NCBI GenBank assembly: GCA_034440575.1
Contig: JAOTOL010001656.1
Location: 4,561,270-4,625,269 of the forward strand
Source: Imbricaverruca yamaguchii
Lineage: Eukaryota > Arthropoda > Thecostraca > Neoverrucidae
Reading direction: 5' to 3'
Length of the DNA stretch: 64,000 bases
This document shows, piece after piece, positions 35,395 to 47,096 of this stretch (its first letter is position 1; the number at the start of each line of letters is the position of its first letter). The notes beneath the pieces were generated by a model. The model saw only the letters and a program-made list of their open reading frames with translations, was not told the DNA's origin and did no database searches. Both the position numbers and the translations under genes were made by a program.

Positions 35395-36890
35395 AAATAT
35401 ATTTTTTAATGCGCTGAGGGACGCACCACATTGTCAACAGGCAGACTATTCCATTGATCAGCCACCCTTTGACCTAAAACTTCTTGTCGCTTAACTGTCC
35501 TTCACCTTGACTTGTCTAGCCTGAATTGATAACCCCTATCCGATGCTCTAAATCGAAGAGCATCATTCAGATTTACGTTATTCAACTCCTTTACAATTTT
35601 ATGCGTTTCAGTCATATCGCCTCTTAATCTCCTAATTTTGAGTGATTACAATTATTAATGCTCGAGGCCTTTCTCTGTATTCTGTCTATGTTGCCTAGTC
35701 CCCTAATGTATCTAGTGGCTTTACGGTAATTTTACGGTAATTTTCTTTGCGGCAAATTTATATCTCTTCCATTCCTGTACAGAATACTTAATAACATAAG
35801 TATTTGATGTGCGACCTCACTGCGGTTCGCATATAGGATAAGTACAGTTTTTATTTTTATTTTTTGCCTCACCCCAATTAATGATTCCCAGCATTCCGGT
35901 TGTCCTGTTCTAAGCGGACGTGCATAGTTTGTCTGCTTTAAAGTAACTTAAAACTAACGCACTTAAGTCTCTTTCCTCGTCAATAACACTCAGTTGTCCA
36001 TTGTAAACCTCAATGTCTCACCTCTGGACCTCAGATGCACAACATTGCAATTTTCAGGATTGAAAAACATCTGTCATTGATGAGCTCACTTTTTAGGTCC
36101 TCCAAGTCAAGATGAATATATCCAGATCGATTAGTTTCGTTAGCGACCCCTACCAACTTGATGCCATCAGCAAAGTTGAACACCATATTCCACAGCCCTA
36201 CCTCCATGTTGTTCACAATGATGATGAAGAGAAATGGACTTAGAACAGAGCACGGTGGCACTCCACTCAGAACATCCTTCCATTTGGATATACATCCATT
36301 TAGCACCACCATTTGTTTTCATCCCCTTAACCATGCTTTCATACAGCCTAGAGCTTTAATCAACAACATGCTTTCTTTTTTATTATCTTTTTGATAAGAT
36401 CTCATAGATCGAAACCCATGTTGAGCATCCCTTACAGGTTGTGCTATCTAGATGAGCCTGAACATTCTTTTGACCAGTTTTTCTAGTGCTTTGCAGACTA
36501 TTGAGGTCCGATTGTAGATTGTAGATTGGCCTGTAGATTCTTTGACACTTCAAACTTTCATTTGTCAAAATTGGTTCTACATTTGCATTTCGCCAATCTT
36601 CAGGAACTTCAGAATACTCTATAGACCGCCTGACAATGGTAACTAGGGAAGATGCTGAAACCATAGCATATTCGACAAAGATCCTAGGATATATATTCCC
36701 TGGTCCAGCAACTGTATTCGGTTTTATATTCTTCAACGGTTTTCTACATCTTATGTAGTTATTGAAAAATATTCCAGCCATCGCCTGCTTTAGCATAACC
36801 TCCAGTAGTTTCCAATGTGCCTGAGTTATCTTAAATAAAGAGCATGGCTCTAGACGTAGCAAGAGCATGGCCCAAACACACCCTAGTCTA
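35395..36890 (-). mobile_element. Degenerate CR1/L2-type LINE reverse transcriptase relic
   Basis: On the minus strand a frame at 36868-36383 has KPNTVAGPGNIYPRIF and YSEVPEDWRNANVEPI, matching the N-terminal reverse transcriptase region of CR1/L2 LINEs (compare KPNKAAGPDEIYARVL in the 39.4-kb copy). A second frame at 36312-36031 has DVLSGVPPCSVLSPFLFIII and NFADGIKLVG, corresponding to motifs B and C. The catalytic FADD is changed to FADG, so the second aspartate is lost. Near 35640-35510 the DNA reads through RRGDMTETHKIVKELN-like and RASDRGYQFRLD-like segments, typical of the C-terminal region. Multiple stops and frameshifts show it is old. It belongs to a different subfamily from the other LINEs in this window. 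Confidence 0.78.
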
Positions 36891-37149
36891 CCACGGCCCT
36901 GGAACTAAATCGGGCCAAAGGCATGACGCACTTTCCAACCAAGGTTAGCTGAAGACTTGCCCTTGAATGTCTAGTAAGAACTACCACCTAAGCATGCATC
37001 ATTTTTCTGTCTAGCCATAAGTGATATCAAAAGGGATATTCATATAGTTGTCTACTTGTGTGGAAGACAATTAGATTAGACATCTTGTTTCTTTATTTTA
37101 TTTAAACAAAACAAAAACAAAACAAAACAAACAATTGTTTAATAGTTTA
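36891..37149. other. Spacer between two LINEs
   Basis: Contains an A-rich AAACAAAAC tract (37100-37135). No gene is seen. Confidence 0.4.
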
Positions 37150-37287
37150 TGCTTTTCTTGAGGTACTCAGATAATTAACTGACAGTATAGAAGGTAGCGA
37201 TTTATAGTGAATGATAGTTGGCTTTTTTGTCGGCTGTTTGGCGAGTTAATTTGAATCTAAATCTAGGCATAACCTGCAGCGTTTAGG

Positions 37288-38233
37288 ATGGTTTCGACCA
37301 GAATGCAGGCACTAGAAGAAGAGATTAGGACCCTTAAGGCAGAGCTTTCCAAGCTCAAGGCTGCCCTTGTTGCACAGGGTAGGCAAGATAAAGCAACAAG
37401 GGGTCACTCCGTAGCAGGGACATCATATGCCCAGGTGGTCGCAGGCCACCAGGTAGCTGAGGCTTCCCCTACTGTGGAGGTGGCTGGGATCTCTCAAGAG
37501 GGGAGTGTTAATAGTGAACAGAGGAGGGGTAGTTCTGGTAGGTCACAGGAGGGGAAGTGGCATGAGGTCAGGGGGTGGAGGATTTGGAGACGCGAACCTA
37601 AGGAAAGGGCCAGTGAGTGGCAGGTGGCAGGTGGTAGGAGCGGGAAGAAGTCTAGCCGACCGGCCCAGCGGGCAGGCATAGAAACAACAAATATGTTTCA
37701 GGCATTGGATGACTGCCCCCAGGATAGCAGTAGTAAGGAGGCAGTGCTGGTCATAGGAGACTCGTGTGCGACATTTAGAGCGGGTATTTTGTAAAGGTAG
37801 GAGAGACAGGAGGTGCATCACCAGGCCTGGTGCCAAGGTGAAGGACCTGGTACCTGCGGTGGCACAGGTCACCAGTGATCACCAGTTTAACACAGTGATA
37901 GTGCATGTAGGGGTAAATAACATAGGTCATACTAGGAGTGAGGAGCTTCTGAGGGAGTACAGGGCCCTTCTGGCCACCCTGAAGGGTACCAATAGAGTTA
38001 TTGTAACAGCAATTTTTCCTAGGGCTAGAGCCTCCCCTGAGTGGAGCTCTAGGGCACTGGCAGCTAACGCCAGGGTAGGAAAGCTCTGCCATGAGCTAGG
38101 TTTTACATTTGTAGACGAGTGGAGCAGGTTTTATGCATCGTGGGACCTCTATCAGAGGGATGGCTTGCACTTTTCTGAGAAGGGGGTCCATGTGTTAGGC
38201 AAAGTATACGAGCATCTCCTTCAGGGAAACTAA
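37288..38233 (+). pseudogene. LINE ORF1: coiled coil plus SGNH/GDSL esterase, frameshifted
   Basis: Residues about 5-30 (ALEEEIRTLKAELSKLKAAL) form a heptad-like coiled coil. A low-complexity basic linker follows to about residue 150. Then comes an SGNH-type esterase: VLVIGDS with the catalytic serine, HVGVNNIG with the asparagine block, and YQRDGLHFSEKG with the Asp-x-x-His pair. Known CR1-type ORF1 proteins carry such an esterase. The frame changes just after GDSC, at about 37770: the first frame stops at 37792-37794, and the continuation (VRHLERVFCKGRRDRRCITR) is in the next frame. A single-base change therefore lies immediately after the nucleophile motif. Total length is about 314 residues. 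Confidence 0.85.
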
Positions 38234-38242
38234 GGAAATGGG

Positions 38243-41200
38243 GTGGGGAGGGATGAAATTGCATTGCCAACTCAGGAATATTCCAATAGTGTCAGCCAAG
38301 GCAATAGAACGTCAAAGCCTGCAAATAGGGACAGCAGCAACTCAAGGGGACAGAGTTATAGTTCATCTAGTGATAAAAGAACTCCTCAATATGAAAAACC
38401 CAAAGGTGGTTATGGAGCATTTGTTAAGTGTATGATGTTTAATGCTCAGAGTATCCGTTCCAAATTTGATGAGTTCAAGTGTTATGTTGCTGAGGAGGAA
38501 CCAGATTTTGTTTGCATTACGGAGGCATGGGTCAGTGAAGGGTATTTTGGAGGTAACTTACAGGACTATGAGATCCAGGGATACAATATGTTTTCGTGCA
38601 ATAGGGGTCCAGCTATGAAAGGGGGTTGGGTAATGCTCTATATGAATAGCTTATTCAGTTCTCAAAAAGTAGCAGGTGGGGATAAAAATGTGTCTGTGGA
38701 GTCCATTTGGCTTGACGTCACTGTGGGAAAAGGCAACAGCAATACTCTTAGGATAGGAGCTTTCTACCGATCAGGAACCCTGCCACATTCTCAGCAACTG
38801 GAGCTTGACAAGGTGATCTGTGAGGAAATCAGTAGAAACTTTAAGAGGAAGTGCCTTATTCTCGGTGACTTTAATCTAAAAGGTTATGAAAATGCTGGTG
38901 TTGGCTCCCCATCATGCAAAATGTTTAGGAAATGCCTTGAAGAGGATCTGTTCTTACACCAGTTTGTATCGGAACCCACCAGGCATGGTTCATTCTTGGA
39001 CCTTGTATTCTCGGATTTAAGTGACTTGGTTCAAGACTTGACTGTAGGCGTAACTCTGGGAAAAAGTGACCATAACATAGTTAGATTCAAGGCACATGTA
39101 GGGGAAATTATCTAGGATAATTTGGTAAAGGTTCCAAATTTCCACAGAGCAGACTTTGACGGCATGAGAGCGGCTTTAAGTGCCATCAGATGGGAAGAAG
39201 AATTATCCAACTTGAATGCCTGTGAAATGTGGGAAAGGTTCAAATCTTACTTGAAGGAAACTCAGATTAGACATGTCCCCCAAAAGCAAAGACGCAAAAG
39301 AAGGGTAGGAAAGCCAGCATGGCTTACACCAGACGTGATAAAAGCAATTAAGGCTAAGAAAACTGCATTTAGAGTTTTTAAAGAAGCCTGAAATGTCGTT
39401 AATCTAAAGGCGTATCGAAAAGCTAGAGGCACTGTGAAGCAAAAAACCAGAGCAGCAAAGCGAGGAAAAGAACTGGATTTAGCTAGAAACTGTAATGGGG
39501 ACAGTAAAAAGTTCTTTAGTTTTTACAAGCTGAGTAAAGTTTCTAGCTCAATTGGGCCACTGGAAGTAAACGGGACTACATTGGGTGAGGATAGTGAGAT
39601 GGTTGAGGAGCTGAGCAAGCAGTTCAAATCAGTGTTTACATTGGAAGATATGACCAATCTGCCGACCGTACACCATAGTTCAGTGACATGGGATCTGACA
39701 AATGATGTTGACTTCATTGATAGTGATGTTGTTTACAATCATATCAGGAAAATAAAGCCAAATAAGGCAGCAGGACCTGATGAAATTTATGCTAGGGTGT
39801 TGCGGGAAACTGAAAAGGAACTGGCATTTCCACTTAGTATAATATTTTGTAGATCAGTTTCACATACTGAAATTCCAACCGATTGGAAAAGGGCAAATGT
39901 AGTTCCTATTTTCAAGAAAGGAGAAAGAGGGCAAGTTGAAAACTATAGGCCAATAAGTCTCACATCCCTAGTCTGCAAGGTACTCGAATCAATTATCAAG
40001 GATAGAATAGTTAGTTATCTGGAAGGTAGCAGATTGATTCAAGATACTCAACATGGGTTTAGAAAAGGACGATCGTGTCTCACAAACCTCTTTACCTTTT
40101 TGAACTTCGCCACAGAACAATTTGATCAGGGAAATCAGGTGGATGTAGCATATCTTGACTTTAGTAAGGCCTTTGACAAGGTACCCCATAAACGGTTAAT
40201 GATACAGCTTCAGTCCCATGGTATTGCAGGTAGCATCTTAAAATGGATAGAGTTGTGGCTTTCAGATAGACAGCAAAGAGTGATGCTAAATGGTACAAAG
40301 TCATCATGGCAAAATGTTCTTAGTGGAGTCCCCCAGGGGTCAGTACTAGGGCCATTACTGTTCATTATATTTGTAAATAACATTGAAAGTGGCCTAAGCA
40401 GTAAAGTTTTGAAATTTGCGGATGATTTGAAGGTCTTTAGGGCAATAACAGGTCAGGCTGAGCATATCTCGCTGCAAAAAGACTTAGACGAACTTGTGAA
40501 GTGGTCCGAAGAATGGCAAATGAAATTTAACTTTGATAAGTGCAAAATCATGCATGTAGGTAAGCAGCATATGAAGGCTCCATACTTGATGGGTGGCCAA
40601 GTGCTATCAGTGACTCAACAGGAGAAGGATTTAGGTGTTATTCTAAACACAAAACTGGGGGCATCAGAACAGACCAAGGAAGCCAGGAAGAAGGCACTGA
40701 GAATGCTCGGGGCAATAAATAGGAATGTATCATACAGCAGTGAGGAAGTGATCAGGAAGCTTTACTGTGCATACGTCAGGCCACATTTGGAATACTGCAT
40801 CCAAGCTTGGTCTCCTAGCTATGAAAAAGATTGTTGGCTTTTAGAGAGAGTACAAAAGAGGGCCACAAAAATGGTTAATGGCATAAGCAACCTGGCATAT
40901 GAGGAAAGATTGAAGAAGTTGAATATGTTTTCACTTAGATATAGAAGGCTGAGAGGAGATCTCATCGAGGTCTTTAAATTTGTCAATGGTCTGGAGAGGG
41001 GATACCTTGGAGGAAATGTTTGACTTTAACAGAAATGATGCAATTAGAGGTCATAAATTTAAAATTAAAGTTAACCACAGCAGAACAAGGTTAAGGCAAA
41101 CTTTCTTCACCAACAGGGTAGTGGAACACTGGAACCAGCTGCCAGAAAACATCGTCAGTAGCAGCACATTGAACATCTTTAAAAACTGCATAGACAATCA

Positions 41201-41246
41201 TTATAAGAATAGAGGGCTTGCTTTTCAGTATTACAGGGAGGGCTGA
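38243..41246 (+). pseudogene. LINE ORF2: APE endonuclease and reverse transcriptase, two stops and a frameshift
   Basis: The ORF2 methionine is probably the one at 38432 (MMFNAQSIRSKFDEF), although the same frame is open from 38243. The endonuclease has NAQSIR, CITEAW, GDFNLKG and the terminal KSDHNIVRF. A TAG at 39113-39115 and a TGA at 39389-39391 (in a CGA-like context, compatible with CpG decay) interrupt an otherwise single frame. Reverse transcriptase motifs are KPNKAAGPDEIYARVL, ENYRPISLTS, HGFRKGRSC, motif A AYLDFSKAFDKVPH, motif B GVPQGSVLGPLLFIIF and motif C KFADDLKVF, so both catalytic aspartate sites are intact. One extra base near 41008-41012 shifts the frame, and the C terminus (RTRLRQTFFTNRVVEHW to QYYREG) continues in the next frame to 41246. 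Confidence 0.9.
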
Positions 41247-41345
41247 TTGACAGATTTGGTGGGCAACTGGTTCAGTGTACAGAGTGCAACCAAGAAGGGC
41301 CCTTGTGGCTCACAGTTGCACTAATCTTTTATGTCTTTATATCAA

Positions 41346-41991
41346 GTAAAAACATCAAAATTACAACAAAAAGGTGATCCATATGAGCATCAAATTGCTG
41401 TGTTTACAAGCGTAAGCATACGTACGAGATGGAATTTAGGAGTTAGCAAAAGTCTTCCCTGCATTACTTTGTTTTCCATTGATGTATTCAAGATTGCAAG
41501 GAATATAAAGAAATCCATAACTGGCAACGTTCCTGGAACATGCTACATCGTTCTGGTCAGTATCTGTTCAGGTTATGGAGATGAAGCGCAAAATGTCCCA
41601 ATCGAATACACAGCAATCTCAGCATCACCACACCACAGCATCACCACATGTACGTTCAGCATCACCACATTTAAAATGTTGTGTGACGTCATACTTCTGG
41701 ATCTGATCCACCAAACCGCCGTTCGCAGCTCCCAAGATCTGGAAAATCATATAGATCCTGCGGTCACGTTTTCAGACGAAATCTACGGTGTATCTGTGTG
41801 ACGTCACTATCATTAGCGGCACTTGTGCTACACATGTCCATACAGTACGCGCGGTCTTGCTTCGGGCCAAGTCTCAATTCATGGAGCTTGAGAATGTGAT
41901 GATGTAGGTTATCTTCCGCTTTCGCTTACATATATATGATCTTGCTATTTTATGTCCGGATATATCAAGGTTTAAGCTGCAATAAGCTGGC
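41346..41991. other. No gene recognised
   Basis: A 156-codon plus-strand frame (41331-41801) begins inside the LINE tail and matches nothing I recognise. The region contains a short ATCACCAC-type repeat near 41620-41670. Confidence 0.35.
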
Positions 41992-42906
41992 AACTATGTT
42001 CGGGGCAACATTACCCAGGTAATAAACCAGGGGGTCGGGACCCCTCCGACCCACCCAAGGTCTCCACCCATGGTACCCATGATAGCATGGTGTTGTGTAG
42101 CCGTGATAGCATGGTATTGTGTAGCTATGATAGCATGGTATTGTGTAACTATGATACCATGGTATTGTGTGGCCATGATGGTGCCTGACAAAGATAGCAT
42201 GTAACTTCTTTCAGCCAGCATTGAAGCACCCATCCATCACTCCGATCCTCTTTATCGTAAGTGTCGGACTCGGCAGCATACCTGGCCACATCCGACAACC
42301 TGATCATCCCAGATGAATTAAGCCTGCCCTGGACTTGCTCTCAACTTTCGTCATCCGCTCCTCAACTCACGCCAGGAATGTTGGCGACACATGCAGGCTT
42401 GCGACGAATACGCTGCACGATGCTCACATTTCGTGCACTATTTATGTTCGATTTGTGCACTATTTGTGATTACTATTTCGATTTGTGCTATTTCACTATT
42501 TGATTACACTATTTCGATTTTTGCACTATTACGCGCACTATTTGTGTTCGATATTTTGAAGCGCGACAACATCCGGCCGTGAGCCTTGGACGTCGGACGA
42601 AAAGCCATCCGTCCTCGCGAGACAGTTCTCCGAACTGGAGACTCTCCTTTAGATACTGAGAGCACCGTGATATCCCAGGTACCAAACCAGGGGGTCTGGA
42701 CCCCTCCGACCCACCCAAGGTCTCCACCCATGGTACCCATGATCCACTTCACCAAATCGGGAACGTCAACGAAAAGAGGCGGACAAAAATGTTTCACGTT
42801 CAAGGAAGGAGTTGCACAATGCCATTTACCAAGTATTTGTATATAGCCACGGACAACGGTTAGCCGGGAGGGGGCGGGGGGTAACATTGCCCCCAACCGA
42901 ACTATG
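41992..42906. mobile_element. Candidate non-autonomous DNA transposon with 7-bp target duplication and internal direct repeats
   Basis: AACTATG occurs at 41992-41998 and 42900-42906. Just inside, GGGGCAACATTACCC (about 42002-42016) and, reversed, GGGGCAATGTTACCC (from GGGTAACATTGCCCC at about 42879-42893) form imperfect terminal inverted repeats with 13 of 15 matches. The 0.9-kb interior has no transposase frame. It contains two direct copies of a 70-bp segment (42014-42083 and 42674-42743, with CCCAGGT at the start and CATGGTACCCATGAT at the end) 660 bp apart, and a 24-bp minisatellite. The superfamily cannot be told from this. The element boundaries are inferred from symmetry. Confidence 0.45.
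42072..42186. repeat. Minisatellite, 24-bp unit, about 5 copies, inside the candidate element
   Basis: Unit CATGGTATTGTGTAGCTATG followed by ATAG. The array grows out of the CATGGTACCCATGATAG end of the first 70-bp direct repeat, suggesting it was seeded there. Confidence 0.9.
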
Positions 42907-44125
42907 AGAGGCATTTAAAGTGGCCAAGTCACACTATCAGATGGAGTCAAATTAGCTCTCCCACATTGTCGGGGTGAGTCAAGTTCACCCTCCCACGCTG
43001 TCTGGGGAAGGAAATGCCTGCCTTTGGAGAGGGTAAGTCGCAATTCAGACAGCGCAAGTTTCACCCGCGCCTGTTGCCTATCATGCAAGGCGTGAGTGCC
43101 GGGTGACCCGGCAATTTCAGCAATGCGCAAAGTTGCCCGTTGGACCCGTGTTTTCAACTCTCCAGCGCTCTTTCTCATTAAAATTTATGCTGTAGCGTCG
43201 CCGAAGCACTCAGAGCTAACACAGAAATCACAATAAAGCTCTGAAGCGCGTCTTATCAAGCGCGCCGCGCCGCTGGAATAGCTGAGCGCGTGGTGGATGG
43301 TGGCCCCCTGTTGGGTGCTTATGGGCCATAATGGCCGCCCTGGTCCCCGGTCCACGCAGCCGTGCATCTATTTGTGTTTTGGGAACACATTTTAGTGGAT
43401 CCTGATAGCAGAAAAAACGAAGACATTTGGCCTGTAATGGCTGCTGGGGGAAACTGGCGGAAGACGGCTGGAGTGCAAATGCCTGTACCTGGTAGTGTAA
43501 CCCGGACGATGGTTACGCTAGCGAGTGGACCACTGATTTGTTGTGAGAGTGTCTTGTGTAGTAGCTTGTGCACGCTAAGATGGTGCATTTGTGACAACTA
43601 TCTTACAGCTTCATAAAATGTGCATCTAGACAGTAGCATGCTAACGGCTACAACACAGCGTCAATCAATGCAACATTGTATCAGGTTTACCACTACCCCT
43701 CACATATTCTCAGATATTTTACCAGTGCATATTGCTGTAATGTATTTATTTCAATCGCCGTCCGGAAGATCCATTTACAGGAAACATCGTGGAGGATATA
43801 GCCACTTTTAGGTGCAACATAAATTTTTCGGGAGTTAGACTGTACCAGGCGGTAGAGCTCGGGTCAGATTGGGTCAAGTGGTAGTAATCACAGTTATCAG
43901 GTCAGATCTGATCGGCTGTGCTCGGTGAGAGACCTCAGATGAGACCGGCTACAGTGGCAGACGTCAGTTCAGCCTGGGGACTGTCAGCACAGGAAGATAA
44001 GCCGGATCTGCCGAGTCGTGCCAGAACAATGCTGCCGGAGCAGCCGGATTGGAAGCTGGTGTCCAGACCACACAGCCTTCCACTGCTGCATCCAGAGCTG
44101 CGCCGGACGAACTGGTCAGCTGGGC
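42907..44125. other. No gene recognised
   Basis: Contains a two-copy TCTCCCACATTGTCGGGG / CCTCCCACGCTGTCTGGG duplication (about 42957-43008). Frames under 95 codons are unrecognised. Confidence 0.4.
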
Positions 44126-44127
44126 GG

Positions 44128-44310
44128 CGCGCGACAGGGCTGGCGGTGCATCTCCGGACCGACTTGTCAGCCGGGTGGCTCGCGACAGGTCTGGCGGTGG
44201 CGCGCGACAGGCCTGGCGGTGCATCTCCGGACCGACTTGTCAGCTGGGTGGCTCGCGACAGGTCTGGCGGTGGCGCGCGACAGGGTTGGCGGTGCATCTC
44301 CTTCGGCGGC
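44128..44310. repeat. Minisatellite, 71-bp unit, about 2.6 copies
   Basis: Unit has GCGCGACAGGGCTGGCGGTG, CATCTCCGGACCGACTTGTC and GGTGGCTCGCGACAGG. It contains an internal GCGACAGGYCTGGCGGTG sub-repeat, so it is a repeat within a repeat. Overlapping frames on both strands (up to 156 codons) are artefacts. Confidence 0.9.
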
Positions 44311-46043
44311 GGCGCCGATTGCACAACAAAGGCGCGCTCTGCCGTGTGTTGCGAGTCAGCCCGGAGAAAGTCTACCACATGGTAGCTTGATGCAGGCAAT
44401 GGCATTCACTTTTTGCTGTGCGATTATGGAACAGTGCAGCTGATGGTCATCAATAGGTGCCGAGCGCGTGCGTTCGGGCACCTATTCTGTACCCCGAACA
44501 AGAGAGGAAGACGCTGTGGTTGAAATGCGGTAGCTGCTAATGCCAATTCCGGTGCCAATCCCTGGGGTGCGCTTCGGCTCCGAGGCGCCACTCGCGATCG
44601 ACAGCGATGAGAGTTGGGTGGCAGCGGTTCTGGCGGAGAAAAACGACCGCGACGGCGACACCATCTCGCAGCTAATTTTTATCGCCGCATTCCCGGTTGG
44701 GAGGCCACCACTGTCCGTTTGGAGATCAGGAGTGTGGTGTGACGTGGTGTGACAATACTCGTCCCCACACATTGCGACGCGCGGCGTCACTTTTGAGCGA
44801 AAAGCGAATTAAGATGAAACGTTGAAAAGAAATGAAGAGAAGCAAATATGGGCTGGCATTGTTCTCCGCCAGATTGCGTCAGACCTGGGATAGCCTGACG
44901 ACTGATGGAGGTCGTCGGACCTGGGATAACCGGACGACCGATGGAGGCAAAGCTAATGGTCACGTTTTACTGGCTGCCTGTAGCTCAAAACAATAGCAGT
45001 GCCCAATTGTGCGACGTGTCCTCGCAACATAATTATACTCTCTAAAACGCATGGACGTGTGCTTAAGCGAAGCTGCATATGCCAGCTTCGCTGCGAACTT
45101 CCAGCTACTGGCAACCGGTTCTGAGGTTGATATGCCTCAAGGCCTTCTTCGCCATGCCACTTCCTATAATTTCAGTAAGCCTACACAACTGAGGAACGTA
45201 TCTTGTGTTTGGAATGCGTGGACTGCGAAGCGCTGAGTGAGTGGTCGCTAAAGGCGATTTACTAAACACCCTGGTTCCAGATGCTGAGTTTTTGTATGTA
45301 TGGAATGTGTTCATATGAGACAACGACGTTTCTTGGTCTTTGTCGTTACGAACGAGCCGGAAGTGCTAGGAATTTATCTGCAGGTGCAGCATATAAGGCA
45401 CTGATACAAAGTCAAAAGTCAGGGAAATTACGCTGCAGAATGAGCCAACACTACATTTGGTAATCGTATGTAAAAATTATTTTATATGAAGGCAAATTTT
45501 AGCATATGTCGTAAGTAAATCAAGTTCTCAAACGTGAGTGCAAAATTGCCCAATCTGGAACAGACTTAGTACTGCAAGTAGAATTGCAAGCACCATTGGA
45601 GCTTCGGCCACTTTGCGTGCTATTTCATCTTCACATTCCTCCGACACCTTGCACATATTGCCTATGTATTTTTGTGTATTAAGGAATGTGGCATTATTTC
45701 ACAACTGGAAGCATACAGTTGATGCAGTAATCGGGGTACAGACGCGAAGTGACCACGACTACAGTGGTGCACCTGAATTATCAGATAACAATCTTGTAAA
45801 CCACTGGGATTTCGAGAGCCATACAATATGAACATCGACATCCTCACTTGCTCTGTGATAAAAATCGCACCTCCGCTTTCTCTTCATGCTGAATTGGCCA
45901 ACCACAAGTTCTGCATTTCTATGTGAACCCTTTAAAGACTACTAAGTGCATCGCTAGGGCCCCTCAGTTGACCAGTGAGACAGTTCCACTGGACGGTCGT
46001 TTCTCCGGGCGAGGGGAAGCGGGTGCGTCGCAGTGCATGGTTC
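44311..46043. other. No gene recognised; small two-copy repeat at 44886-44946
   Basis: GACCTGGGATARCCKGACGAC followed by GATGGAGG is present twice in tandem. A 97-codon plus frame (45538-45831) is unrecognised. Confidence 0.4.
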
Positions 46044-46826
46044 CATTAGACCAGGGTTTCCCCAGCCCATGGTCGCGACCCTTTTAAGGGTCGCGAAGAC
46101 TTTTCTGAGGGTCGCGGACAGTCTGAAATGCATATGCATGAATTTTAACATTACGAAGATTAGAGTGCTTTTTTGATTGCCTAATTTTGAAAACGACAAT
46201 CCAGAATTTGAAAATTAACTGATCGGAGACGTTAAACCATATTTAAGTTCGCGATGCAAATAGAAATAGATCTAGCCAGGTGGGTGATGTGCAAGCTTGC
46301 ATACAGATAGCGACAATTATTTCCGTTTTGGAGATCGTGGGAACAGTTTGCGTGTGATTTTCTGTTGTTACGTCGTCAAACTCAAGTGTGTCAAAGACAC
46401 CATGTTTTATTTACTGAATTGGAGAAGATGGATGTAAGAAGACGATTAACAATTCATATTAAAGTTTTCTTAGCATCTAGTGGCCGGGGACATGCCTATT
46501 TTCAGTGATTTTTTTTCTGTTGAACACCTGGAATTGATTCGTAAAGTTTAAATTTTAAATTGACTAACAGGCAACTAAGAGTTTATGATAAAAACGCGCG
46601 CGACGTCGAGTGATCCTTCACTATTCTATTTGTTCGCTTGTTTGACGCTTAACAAAACACTTTTTACTGGTACTTATGATATAACGAAGAAGTGTAATTC
46701 TGGCTTTCGCACATACTAATTTTATATTTTACTAGTTAACACCAGCTTTGATGGAACTTTGTTAACTATTGCAGCGATTTCCCACTATACTTTGTAGGCA
46801 TGTGCGTGTATTTGTGGCCTGTGCAT

Positions 46827-47000
<174 letters not shown>

Positions 47001-47096
47001 TGTGTGTGTGTGTGTGCTTATGTGTGTATGCGTAAATGTGTCCATGTGCGCACATATTCGCTTATTGTTTTCCTCCTTCCAGATTTGAATGCAAAA

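Larger units (their letters stand above)
37150..41345 (+). mobile_element. Nearly full-length CR1-like LINE (ORF1 esterase, ORF2 EN-RT)
   Basis: Order is a short 5' UTR, ORF1 (37288-38233), ORF2 (about 38243-41246), and a short 3' UTR ending in TTTATGTCTTTATATC, a 1-2 copy version of the TTTATGTC octamer tail seen three times in the 26.7-kb copy. ORF1 with a coiled coil plus SGNH esterase, ORF2 with an APE-like endonuclease and reverse transcriptase, and an octamer microsatellite tail together are the known organisation of CR1-group LINEs. The 5' boundary is uncertain. I place it before the ORF1 ATG, and no target duplication was found. ORF1 has one frameshift, and ORF2 has two in-frame stops and one frameshift, so this copy cannot act by itself. 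Confidence 0.9.

Noticed and set aside
42014..42743. The two 70-bp direct repeats as LTRs of a small retroelement
   Set aside because: They do not sit at the element ends, have no TG...CA termini or primer binding site, and enclose no gag/pol coding sequence.
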